The notes under the pieces are model-generated. The model searched no databases, was not told the origin of the DNA, and saw nothing but the letters and a program-made list of their open reading frames with translations. 64,000 nucleotides of DNA, taken from NCBI RefSeq assembly GCF_900120405.1, contig NZ_LT635493.1, positions 1 through 64,000 of the forward strand. The letters are read 5' to 3'. Shown in pieces: positions 56,355 through 63,770 of the stretch; within the stretch, counting starts at the first letter, position 1, and each line of letters starts with the position of its first letter. Made by a program: the position numbers and the translations under genes. This stretch comes from Urinicoccus massiliensis. Its GTDB lineage: Bacteria > Bacillota > Clostridia > Tissierellales > Peptoniphilaceae.

Positions 56355-56678
56355 ATGAATTTTGTAAAAGAATTATCCAATAAGACTGTATCCATTTCTG
56401 AATTTAATCGAGGCCTAGCTGGACGTATTTTCGATGATGTCAAAGTGAACGGTTCTAAGGTCGTATTAAAGAACAACACTCCTGAGTGCATTCTTCTTTC
56501 CCCTGATGAATATACGAAACTCATTGATGAGCTCGAAGATGCAAGAGATCTTATGCTTGCCAATACAAGGATGTCATCAATGGATAAATCCGATTTAATT
56601 TCTCAAGGTGAATTTGAAAAAGCCTTCCATATCGATTTAAATGAAGTCTCTCCTCTTGATGAGGACGAAATCGAATGA
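56355..56678 (+). CDS. Phd/YefM-family antitoxin
   Basis: 107 residues from ATG 56355 (GAGGTG upstream); the longer frame lacks a ribosome-binding site. VSISEFNRGLAGRIFDDV, GSKVVLKNNTPECILLSPDEY is the Phd/YefM DNA-binding fold; the acidic C-terminus (EVSPLDEDEIE) should wrap the toxin. It overlaps the toxin gene by 4 bases (ATGA). Confidence 0.88.
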   Translation: MNFVKELSNKTVSISEFNRGLAGRIFDDVKVNGSKVVLKNNTPECILLSPDEYTKLIDELEDARDLMLANTRMSSMDKSDLISQGEFEKAFHIDLNEVSPLDEDEIE

Positions 56679-57004
56679 ACTATAAACTATCCTTTATAAA
56701 AGAAGCCATCCAAGACTATCAAGCCTTAGATGGATCTCAAAGAAAAATTGTCGATAAAGCACTTAAGAGGATCTTAATAAATCCTCTTCCTAATACTGAA
56801 GGTGGCTATGGCAAGCCTCTTTCTAACCTTTCTGATTCTAAGCTTGCTGGTCTTATGAAAATTAAACTTAAGAGTTCAGGTCTTAGAATCGTTTATAAAT
56901 TGGAAAAATCAGATGATGAAGTTCTTGTCATTATTATCGGTGCAAGAGCGGAATCCAAAGTCTATAAAGATGCTGAAAAAAGAGTAGCTAAACTTGAAGA
57001 TTAA
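56675..57004 (+). CDS. RelE/ParE-family toxin
   Basis: 109 residues: YKLSFIKEAIQDYQALDGSQ, then LKRILINPLPNTEGGYGKPL, GLMKIKLKSSGLRIVYKLE and VLVIIIGARAESKVYKDAEKR, a full RelE/ParE fold with the basic residues used in ribosome-bound mRNA cleavage (Lys/Arg in KIKL and RIVYK). It is the only gene pair on the plus strand in the phage late region; its TAA shares bases with the stop of gpGT on the other strand (TTAA, 57001-57004). Confidence 0.88.
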   Translation: MNYKLSFIKEAIQDYQALDGSQRKIVDKALKRILINPLPNTEGGYGKPLSNLSDSKLAGLMKIKLKSSGLRIVYKLEKSDDEVLVIIIGARAESKVYKDAEKRVAKLED

Positions 57005-57182
57005 AATTTATCAAAGTCTTCTTGTGTAGCTACTTCTTTGTATTTATAGTCGTCATTATTCTTTTCTGTGAACATATCATTTACAAGTCCAATCGTTAGT
57101 AGGGATAAATCAGAAACAGAAAGACCAAGTTCCACTGCCCTTAGTAAAAACAAGGGTGTAGTCATTGGTCTTTCTGTTGGTC
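57001..57182 (-). CDS. gpT-like extension of the tail assembly chaperone (reached by -1 frameshift)
   Basis: This frame has no start of its own. It continues after the eight-A run CCTAAAAAAAAG at the end of the gpG-like gene: a -1 slip reads PKKKVRPTERPM, then FLLRAVELGLSVSDLS, IGLVNDMFTEKNNDDY and ends at TAA 57001-57003. VSDLSLLTIGLVNDM is the typical gpT-type helix. Together with gpG it makes a protein of about 178 residues that helps load tail protein onto the tape measure. Confidence 0.85.
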
Positions 57183-57539
57183 TTACTTTTTTTTAGGAAC
57201 TTCTTCCGATTTTATATTAAGTCCCCACAACTCAATTAGTTGAGGTAGAATTTGGTAAATTGAAAAGGTTGAGAAATTATCCAACCATTCTTCTGGACTA
57301 TCTGGCACAGATTTATCCCCATGCTTTGCCATTACATAGGCTATATTTTCAAATAGTTCTAATGAGCCTATATCAAGATTAGATTTATCTTCATCGTTTT
57401 TCTTCATGGACTTTTCTAGTTCCATTAAGTCTTTAAAGATATCCCTTCCAAATTTAAGCCTATAGATTCTTGGGATAGCTGCTGATGCACGGAAAACAAC
57501 TTCTTGGCCATCGATTTGAATTTTCTTGGTTAGTGCCAT
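57183..57539 (-). CDS. Tail assembly chaperone, gpG-like
   Basis: 118 residues: KKIQIDGQEVVFRASAAIPR, YRLKFGRDIFKDLMELEKSM, FENIAYVMAKHGDKS, ILPQLIELWGLN, ending VPKKK. This is the gp13/gpG-like chaperone of Gram-positive siphophages. It ends with the slippery A-run that gives the longer gpGT form. It follows the major tail gene directly. Confidence 0.88.
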   Translation of the reverse strand: MALTKKIQIDGQEVVFRASAAIPRIYRLKFGRDIFKDLMELEKSMKKNDEDKSNLDIGSLELFENIAYVMAKHGDKSVPDSPEEWLDNFSTFSIYQILPQLIELWGLNIKSEEVPKKK

Positions 57540-57541
57540 AT

Positions 57542-58138
57542 TTATTTACCTCCAACACTTGCTCTTGAAGGTGTTACTGTAGTTTCTGTTGGCATATAGA
57601 CTGACTTATACCAACCATCATAAGTTTCCTTTGTAGTCTCTTCACCTGTTCTAGCCTTTACATTTCCATTTGGAAGTGGTCTTGCTTGAATAGATAAGGT
57701 TTCTGGTTGAACTTCTCTTGATTCTTCATTAGTCTCTCCTTCAAGGGTTGGTCTTGCTGCTGAGCAGTTATACATGACATGACGGATTTTCTTTTGGTCT
57801 CCATCAAACTCAAAAAGAAGTGCGAAGTTTGCAGTTTCAGAATTTGAAGACTCAATAAGAACTTTATTTGAATCTGATTTTTCCATCAAAACATCCGTCC
57901 TAAAAGATTCTGGAATAAGAGCGATTTCTAAATCTCCATCATATCCCATATTGTTTGAAATAGTGTAGTATTCAATTCCATCTGCATAAAAGCTTTCAGG
58001 CTCTCCATTAGGATCCAATGAAATTGAAACAGCACCAGGCATTGGCACTGGTGTTTTATATTTAATAACGCCCTCTTCAGCTTTATCGAAGAGAGCGTAG
58101 TGAACATTACAAATATTAAATTTAACTTTATTAGCCAT
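57542..58138 (-). CDS. Major tail protein (phi13 type)
   Basis: 198 residues: VKFNICNVHYALFDKAEEG, MPGAVSISLDPNGEPESFYADG, DGDLEIALIPESFRTDVL, HVMYNCSAARPTLEGETN. The tube-forming fold of the phi13/TIGR01603 family is readily recognised. It overlaps the upstream gene by 8 bases. Confidence 0.9.
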   Translation of the reverse strand: MANKVKFNICNVHYALFDKAEEGVIKYKTPVPMPGAVSISLDPNGEPESFYADGIEYYTISNNMGYDGDLEIALIPESFRTDVLMEKSDSNKVLIESSNSETANFALLFEFDGDQKKIRHVMYNCSAARPTLEGETNEESREVQPETLSIQARPLPNGNVKARTGEETTKETYDGWYKSVYMPTETTVTPSRASVGGK

Positions 58139-58457
58139 TTTTTACCTCCATAGTAAATTCATAGAGAACTTCATAAAGTCTTTCTGATTCAATCCAAACT
58201 TCAGATTTTTCATAATAGATTTTTTCTCTATCAAGTATCTCTTCTATTTTTTCTTCTAATTTTAAATCTTTCTTATCAGTGTAAAGTTCTAAGTCTATCT
58301 GGGTGTTCTTATAGAAAACTACTCCATCTGCACCAAAGTGTTTATTCTTTGGGAATAGATAGACCATAAATGGTGGGTCTGGACTTTCTCCCTCAGCAAA
58401 GTGCGAGTATGCAAATGGAAGTCCTATCTTTTCAATTATTTTTAATAGCCTATCCAT
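58131..58457 (-). CDS. Tail completion/terminator-type protein
   Basis: 108 residues, FAYSHFAEGESPDPPFMVYLFPKN and DLELYTDKKDLKLEEKIEEIL, the pattern of the small proteins between HK97 gp10 and the major tail protein that close the tail tube (gp17/DUF3168-like group). Assigned mainly by position and size. Confidence 0.65.
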   Translation of the reverse strand: MDRLLKIIEKIGLPFAYSHFAEGESPDPPFMVYLFPKNKHFGADGVVFYKNTQIDLELYTDKKDLKLEEKIEEILDREKIYYEKSEVWIESERLYEVLYEFTMEVKNG

Positions 58458-58830
58458 CTTGTAATTTCCTCATTATATTTTCTTCCAATTCTCTTACTCC
58501 TTTCTCTTCAGCTGGTCCAATGTGTGGCTTAGCAGATACTCTTCCTCCCTGCCTAAGAACATGGCCTTTCTCAAGTAAATGAGCCAGTTGATATCTATTC
58601 CTTGAGTGAACTACGAGTTCTATTGAGTTTGAAGTTTCTTTCATAGTTTTGACAGACCAAGACTTAGAATATTTCTTTGTTTCTCCTACAGGTGCATTTT
58701 CTTGTATATCTTTTCTAATATTGCTACCAGCTTTTTTGACTTCCTTTTTGACTTCATCTGTTGCCATATCAGAATATTCTTCTAAGCCTTTCATTATTTC
58801 ACTGGCGAGGTTTTCAATTTTTACATTCAT
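58450..58830 (-). CDS. HK97 gp10-like tail-component/head-tail protein
   Basis: 126 residues: a helical start (IMKGLEEYSDMATDEVKKEVKKAG), SKSWSVKTMKET, VVHSRNRYQLAHLLEKGHVLRQGG and AKPHIGPAEE, the hallmark order of HK97 gp10 family proteins. Overlaps both neighbours by a few bases. Confidence 0.88.
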   Translation of the reverse strand: MNVKIENLASEIMKGLEEYSDMATDEVKKEVKKAGSNIRKDIQENAPVGETKKYSKSWSVKTMKETSNSIELVVHSRNRYQLAHLLEKGHVLRQGGRVSAKPHIGPAEEKGVRELEENIMRKLQDG

Positions 58831-59159
58831 CTACTCACCTTCCTACACCTAAACTTTATAAATCTATTTTTATAGTTCATAAAGTCATTTGAGATGATGT
58901 TGTACTTTTCATCATCAAATAGAATTCTGTATTCTGAAGTATTAATGTTCTTTAGACTATTTTGAAATCTTACAGTAAAAGAAATATCTGACCTGTCTAC
59001 TTCCATCCCAAGAAAAACTTCTTCTCCCTTACCTTGAAAAGATATATAGGCTGAAGTTTTCAGATAATCTATCCATACTGATTTATGGTTACCAATTCCA
59101 TCTACCTCAACATTTTTCTTTTGAAAGGTTATTTTTCTATTTAAATCCGATATCTTCAC
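58827..59159 (-). CDS. Head closure/head-tail adaptor protein
   Basis: 110 residues: DLNRKITFQKKNVEVDGIGNH, VWIDYLKTSAYISFQGKGEE, FDDEKYNIISNDFMNYKNRF. It matches the SPP1 gp16-like head-tail adaptor family. The start and stop touch the adjoining genes. Confidence 0.88.
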   Translation of the reverse strand: MKISDLNRKITFQKKNVEVDGIGNHKSVWIDYLKTSAYISFQGKGEEVFLGMEVDRSDISFTVRFQNSLKNINTSEYRILFDDEKYNIISNDFMNYKNRFIKFRCRKVSR

Positions 59160-59431
59160 TAAAACTCAGCCTTTCTCATTCCAAACAATAAAGCCCTTAG
59201 AGTTAAGTTTAGTTCAGAATAGTCTGCCTCTTCTCGGTGTTCATAAAGATAAGCGGTCATATATAAGACGGCTATCTTTCCATTTGGATTTTTAGAAAGA
59301 TCTTCTTCACTATCAACCCTTGCTACATCCATGGAGTGCTTTATTGATGATTGGATGAGAGAATTAATCATCTCATCCTCATCATCAAAATCCACCCTTA
59401 AATAGGACTTTGCCTCCTCAAGAGTAATCAT
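59159..59431 (-). CDS. Head-tail connector protein (gp6-like)
   Basis: 90 residues: LEEAKSYLRVDFDDEDEMINSLIQSS, then VARVDSEEDLS, AVLYMTAYLYEHREEAD. The opening LEEAKxYLRVDxDDED is the signature of HK97 gp6-type connectors. Confidence 0.92.
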   Translation of the reverse strand: MITLEEAKSYLRVDFDDEDEMINSLIQSSIKHSMDVARVDSEEDLSKNPNGKIAVLYMTAYLYEHREEADYSELNLTLRALLFGMRKAEF

Positions 59432-59441
59432 AATTTACTCC

Positions 59442-60632
59442 TTAGGCAGTAGCACCGATTTTTAAAAGTTTAACTGCTTCTCTTAAAACTAAAATTCCAT
59501 CTACTCTTTCTTTACCTAAGAAACCAACCATGCCATTACCAGCAAATAGTTCCTTTAAGTCTTGGAAAGACCTATTTCCTCTATCTCCAATCTTGTAGTA
59601 AGAAAAATCGCCAAATGCTACTGCCAATTTTCCTTTTTCAGCTTTTGGAGCAAAGGCTGATGTATAAGCAGGATAACCTAAAAGTCTATCTGGTTCTCCA
59701 TCTTTAAGTGATGGTTGCCAAATATATGCACCATTAACATCTTTAAGCTTTCTAATCTGAGCAACTGTTGCATCATTTAAAATGAAATCTGCTCTCTTTC
59801 TATAAGGTCTGTCTAAAGAGTAAACTAAATCAATGAGTTCATCTGCAGTAATTGTTTGAGCCTTTGTTGTTACCCCAAGTTCTCCACCTTTTTTAGAGTC
59901 AAAAATTCCTGTAGGTTTATTTACTCCATCTCCATTTAAGAAAGCGTCCTCTTCAGCATTTGCTAACGCTCTAGTAAATTCTTCAGTGATGTATTTTTCT
60001 AAATTAAAGGCTGAATCATATAAAAGTTCTTCAGTAACTTTAATTCCAACGTGGAGTTTGTGTGCATCAAGAGATACTTGATCGAATGTGCCATCTCCAA
60101 ATGTAAGTTGGCCACCTTCTTCTACCCATAGGGCTGCTGGTTTTGTAGCTGCAATGTTAATTTTATGAAGTCCAGAAGTTTGAACTTTTGTAGCTAATTT
60201 TCTTACAATATTTTCATCTTCAAGACCATTTACAATATCTGCTTCCATTTCTTCAGGAACTAAATATCCACCACTTTCATCTGTACCGACTTTTAATTCA
60301 TTGGAAATATCTCTAAAGTTAGTTCTTAATGCTTTCATCATAGATTTCTTATAGACATTTCTTGCTCTCATTGGTTTTTCTTCTTCATTAAAAGTAGCAG
60401 GTTCATTTGTTAATGCTTGACTAGTAGGTTTTTCTAAAGTTTTATCCATTTCTTCTTCCCTCTTCTTTCTTTCAATTTCACGAGTATAATTCTCGATAGT
60501 TCTTTCCATCTCTTCATATGTCTTAAAGTCTTCATCAGACATTAGACCATTTTCATCTTTCTTAGATTCGGCAAATGCCTTTGCCTCGTCCCAAGCCTTA
60601 GTTCTCTTTTCCATTAGTTCTTTAATATTCAT
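59442..60632 (-). CDS. Phage major capsid protein (HK97 family)
   Basis: About 396 residues, start ATG 60632 behind GGAGGTAATT. A helical N-terminal delta/scaffold region (about 1-105, MNIKELMEKRTKAWDEAKAF) is expected to be cleaved by the ClpP-type protease. The mature HK97 fold follows (MMKALRTNFRDISNELKVGT, ESGGYLVPEEMEADIV, VEEGGQLTFGDGTFDQVSL, ANAEEDAFLNGDG). Confidence 0.95.
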   Translation of the reverse strand: MNIKELMEKRTKAWDEAKAFAESKKDENGLMSDEDFKTYEEMERTIENYTREIERKKREEEMDKTLEKPTSQALTNEPATFNEEEKPMRARNVYKKSMMKALRTNFRDISNELKVGTDESGGYLVPEEMEADIVNGLEDENIVRKLATKVQTSGLHKINIAATKPAALWVEEGGQLTFGDGTFDQVSLDAHKLHVGIKVTEELLYDSAFNLEKYITEEFTRALANAEEDAFLNGDGVNKPTGIFDSKKGGELGVTTKAQTITADELIDLVYSLDRPYRKRADFILNDATVAQIRKLKDVNGAYIWQPSLKDGEPDRLLGYPAYTSAFAPKAEKGKLAVAFGDFSYYKIGDRGNRSFQDLKELFAGNGMVGFLGKERVDGILVLREAVKLLKIGATA

Positions 60633-60634
60633 AA

Positions 60635-61321
60635 TTACCTCCAAGTGTTTTTAATTTTGTTTAATCTTTCTTCTACTTCGCTCATTGAATGAGTCCTTAC
60701 CTCTTTATTTATCTTTGTTAAAAGTGAGTTTGTAACTGCTCGTCTTGAGAAGACCATGTTCGTAACTTTTTCATCTTTTCTTTTATCAGTGAGAGTTCCA
60801 TCGCAAAAGCCCATCTCAATAGCCTTGTTCTTATCAAACCAAGTCTCCCCGTCCATTAGATTTGAAATCTCTTCTCTGGATAAACCTGTCTTAATCTCAT
60901 AAGCATTGATGATTGATTCCTTAACTTCCTTTAACATATCTATAGCTTTTTGCATTTCTTTCGAGTCACCAATAGCTACAGTTAAAGGGTTGTGAATCAT
61001 CATTAATGATGTAGGACTCATCAATACTTCAGTTCCTGCCATAGCAATGACCGATGCTGCTGATGCTGCAAGCCCATCTATCTTAATGGTCACATTTCCC
61101 TTGTGTTCTAAAAGCATGGTGTAAATTCTTGATGCTGCAATACAATCTCCACCAGGGGAGTTGATCCACACAGTTATATCTCCACTTTTGTTTTTTAATT
61201 CTTCAAAAAAGAGCCTTGGTGTGATTTCATCATCAAACCAAGACTCTTCTGCTATAACTCCATCTATATAGAGTTCATTTGAATTCTTATTCCAATTCCA
61301 AAATATTCTATTATTCTTCAT
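60635..61321 (-). CDS. ClpP-like phage head maturation protease
   Basis: 228 residues: WINSPGGDCIAASRIY, DGLAASAASVIAMAG (nucleophile Ser87 by analogy with ClpP), SLMMIHNPLTVAIGD (His110) and EISNLMDGETWFDKNKAIEMG. The phage form of ClpP/S49-type protease, which trims the scaffold part of the capsid protein. It overlaps the portal gene end by 11 bases. Confidence 0.92.
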   Translation of the reverse strand: MKNNRIFWNWNKNSNELYIDGVIAEESWFDDEITPRLFFEELKNKSGDITVWINSPGGDCIAASRIYTMLLEHKGNVTIKIDGLAASAASVIAMAGTEVLMSPTSLMMIHNPLTVAIGDSKEMQKAIDMLKEVKESIINAYEIKTGLSREEISNLMDGETWFDKNKAIEMGFCDGTLTDKRKDEKVTNMVFSRRAVTNSLLTKINKEVRTHSMSEVEERLNKIKNTWR

Positions 61322-62549
61322 TAGGACTTATTTCTTCTCCTTTCTGCTGATAAAAACTACCTGCTTTATCAAGTGGTAGCATATTTCCATTTACAAGGTA
61401 TAAGTCACCACCTTCTTCAGCTGAAATCCTATCAAGATTTTCTAATTCTCTTATGTCATTTGCACTCATCCACCCATTCTGTCTTCCTACTGCATAACCA
61501 TTCATTCTTGATTCATAGTCTCCTCTTAGAAGTCCATCAAGATTAAATTTAATAAAGTAGTTTTCTTTTTCTTTTTTTGTTAATAGTGCTCTTTCCAAGG
61601 ATTGCTCCCAACGAACAATCCAAGGATCAAGAGTGTATTTAACAAATTCAAGTGACTGTTGTTCTATATTTGAAAATGATGACTTCTCCAAGTCGCCAAT
61701 CATATGAGGTGGTATTCTAAATATCCTTGCTATCTCATTTAACTGAAACTTTCTAGTTTCCAAAAACTGGGCCTCACTTGGTGCTATGGCTATAGGTTGA
61801 TACTTCATCCCTTCTTCAAGTACAGCCACTTTGTTGGCGTTCTTAGGTCCCTGAAAGGCAGCATTCCATGACGCTCTAACTCTTTCTGGGTCTTTAATAA
61901 TACCTGGATGCTCTAAAACTCCACCTGGTTGTGCTCCATTTTGAAAGAATGACGCTCCGTAATCTTCACAAGCCATAGCCATACCAATAGCATTCTTAGC
62001 CATTGTAATTGGCGAGTATCCAATAAGGCCATCAAAACCAAGTCCAGGTATATGAAGGACATCTTCTTTTAAAAGATAAACTTCTTCTGATTTATGATTG
62101 TATTTATAGAAGATTTCTCCATCTTCACTTCTCATTACAGTCATCTTATTTGGCATTAATGGGTAGAGTCCAATAACTTCATTTCTTCCATTACGTATTA
62201 TCTGAGAATAGGCATTCCCCCACAAAAGAAGGTGAGTCATTAATGTTTCCCTAAATACAAATGAAGTCATCTCTGTATTTGGTTCATCGTGCAAAAGAAA
62301 ATATATGACGTGGTCTTTTGCTTTTTCTTTTGAGTTTGAGTCTCCTCTTTTATATAGATGAAGAGGAAGTCCTGCTAAGGTTTCAGCAAGAACCCTCACG
62401 CATGAATAAACTGCCGTCATCTGCATGGCAGTAAATTCGTTTACATTCCTGCCTGCTGTTGTTCTCCCAAATAAAAAAGACGATGAAGATATCCTCTCCC
62501 CGTCTTTAGGTTTGTCTCTCGACTTAAATATTAAATTTAAAATGTTTAT
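61311..62549 (-). CDS. Phage portal protein, natural start codon changed to ATA
   Basis: 412 residues if read from ATA 62549, where AAGGAGG lies seven bases upstream and the frame reads (I)NILNLIFKSRDKPKDGERI, TTAGRNVNEF. An ATG exists only at 62426 (MQMTAVYSCVRVLAETLAGL), without a ribosome-binding site and inside the conserved domain. Portal motifs: MTHLLLWGNAY, MACEDYGASFFQNGAQPGG, FRIPPHMIGDLEKSSFSNIE. It forms the dodecameric DNA gate of the capsid. The start-codon change would strongly lower its synthesis. Confidence 0.9.
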   Translation of the reverse strand: MNILNLIFKSRDKPKDGERISSSSFLFGRTTAGRNVNEFTAMQMTAVYSCVRVLAETLAGLPLHLYKRGDSNSKEKAKDHVIYFLLHDEPNTEMTSFVFRETLMTHLLLWGNAYSQIIRNGRNEVIGLYPLMPNKMTVMRSEDGEIFYKYNHKSEEVYLLKEDVLHIPGLGFDGLIGYSPITMAKNAIGMAMACEDYGASFFQNGAQPGGVLEHPGIIKDPERVRASWNAAFQGPKNANKVAVLEEGMKYQPIAIAPSEAQFLETRKFQLNEIARIFRIPPHMIGDLEKSSFSNIEQQSLEFVKYTLDPWIVRWEQSLERALLTKKEKENYFIKFNLDGLLRGDYESRMNGYAVGRQNGWMSANDIRELENLDRISAEEGGDLYLVNGNMLPLDKAGSFYQQKGEEISPNEE

Positions 62550-62563
62550 ATTACCACCTCCTT

Positions 62564-62602
62564 AAAAGTAGGTATGAAAAAAGCACCTACTTTTGTAGAT
62601 GC
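62564..62602 (-). terminator. Terminator with an overlapping alternative hairpin in the portal leader
   Basis: On the minus strand GCATCTAC-AAAA-GTAGGTGC is followed by six T, a terminator behind the Fic gene. The same 3' arm (AAAAGTAGGT) is perfectly complementary to ACCTACTTTT just downstream (62564-62573 with 62585-62594), giving a second hairpin that would break the terminator and bury the T-run. It ends at the portal ribosome-binding site. Confidence 0.75.
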
Positions 62603-62610
62603 TAATAGCT

Positions 62611-63654
62611 TTAAAATTTAATATACTTAGTTGCTCTACCGCTACCTAATTGTTTAATTAAGCCACTGTCTTTTAATTCTTTTAATGCTCTTTCTATAGT
62701 TCTTTGAGAAATGTCTGGGCAAAGTACTACTATATCTGATTTAGATAATGGTTCTAAGGAATTATCAAATATCTTCATCACTCTATCTGAAGAAGTTATA
62801 GATTTTTCTGCTATTAGTTTAAATCTTTCATCACACTGGCTATATGCTTTGTAGATGACCGAAAGCATATATCTTATAAATGGTAATTCATCACTCGTAC
62901 CGTCATGCCAATCTTCACTTGAAGCTTGCAATTCTTCATAGTAAATATCTTTTGTCTCTTCAATAATCATTTCTAGTGAAATATATTTTCCTACAAAAAA
63001 TCCATTTTTATAGAGTAGTAGCAGCGTTAATAGCCTTGACATTCTACCATTTCCATCAGCGAATGGATGGATACATAAAAAATCATGAATCACAGTTGGT
63101 ATTAGAAGTAATGGCGGGATTTCTAAACTAACAGCTTCATTATAAGCCTCAATCATTCTATCAATATATATTTCTGTTTCAAAAGCTGATACAGGCTGAA
63201 ATCTTACTTTTTTCTGACCAAGGGAATTTACTTCAACGATGCTATTATCCATTGTTTTAAATTTTCCTTTATGGCTTTCCCCTGAATAAGAATAAAGCCT
63301 ATTGTGTAGGGTCAAAATATTGTTTTTTGTGAATTCTATATTGTCATAGTTTTCATGAATGATATCTAAAACTTCTCTGTAACCATATATTTCTTCTTCA
63401 TTTCTATTCTTAGGTTCACTTTTTTTATTCATCAACTCTTCTAGTCTGGTATCATTTGTTGAAATACCTTCTATTGCATTAGATGATTTAGTGGACTGAA
63501 TTTTTGCAACCTCTATCATTTTATCGAGAACATCGGAAAAATTAGCTACGTATAGCTCCTGTTTTCCTTTATATTCATAGATCTTTGATATTAAATCATA
63601 CATTTTTGCAGGTATATTTAAATTTAAAAGCTTTGAATAATTAAATTCTCTCAT
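62611..63654 (-). CDS. Fic family AMP-transferase-type protein with C-terminal winged helix
   Basis: 347 residues. The Fic active-site motif HPFADGNGRMSR (His196) is complete. An N-terminal inhibitory helix SNAIEG (about 58-63) fits the (S/T)xxxE(G/N) rule of class II Fic proteins. The C-terminal 65 residues (LSKSDIVVLCPDISQRTIERALKEL, then GLIKQLGSGRATKYIKF) form a winged helix. Such proteins typically transfer AMP from ATP to target proteins; the target here is unknown. It interrupts the usual terL-portal order as a self-contained gene with its own promoter and terminator. Confidence 0.9.
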   Translation of the reverse strand: MREFNYSKLLNLNIPAKMYDLISKIYEYKGKQELYVANFSDVLDKMIEVAKIQSTKSSNAIEGISTNDTRLEELMNKKSEPKNRNEEEIYGYREVLDIIHENYDNIEFTKNNILTLHNRLYSYSGESHKGKFKTMDNSIVEVNSLGQKKVRFQPVSAFETEIYIDRMIEAYNEAVSLEIPPLLLIPTVIHDFLCIHPFADGNGRMSRLLTLLLLYKNGFFVGKYISLEMIIEETKDIYYEELQASSEDWHDGTSDELPFIRYMLSVIYKAYSQCDERFKLIAEKSITSSDRVMKIFDNSLEPLSKSDIVVLCPDISQRTIERALKELKDSGLIKQLGSGRATKYIKF

Positions 63655-63673
63655 GTTCTATCACCACCTTCCT

Positions 63674-63730
63674 CGCCATTATATCGTATATGGCGTATAT
63701 AAATCAATGCTGGCGAGATTAATTTCGCCA
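63674..63730 (-). promoter_or_regulatory. Promoter and operator-like repeats of the Fic gene
   Basis: TTGATT (63702-63707), 18 bp, TATAAT (63678-63683) on the minus strand. Two inverted repeats with the same TGGCG half-site flank it: CGCCA/TGGCG (63674-63678 and 63691-63695) over the -10, and TGGCGA/TCGCCA (63711-63716 and 63725-63730) just upstream of the -35. The Fic winged helix is the obvious candidate to bind them. Confidence 0.72.
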
Positions 63731-63770
63731 TTTTAATAGATTTGGCTATGATAAAGCAAAAATAGCGAGA

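Noticed and set aside
62461-62510. Hairpin with T-run near the start of the portal gene as a terminator
   Set aside because: It lies inside the portal coding frame (KPKDGERI to FLFG), the stem is imperfect, and the clear terminator is upstream at 62583-62602.
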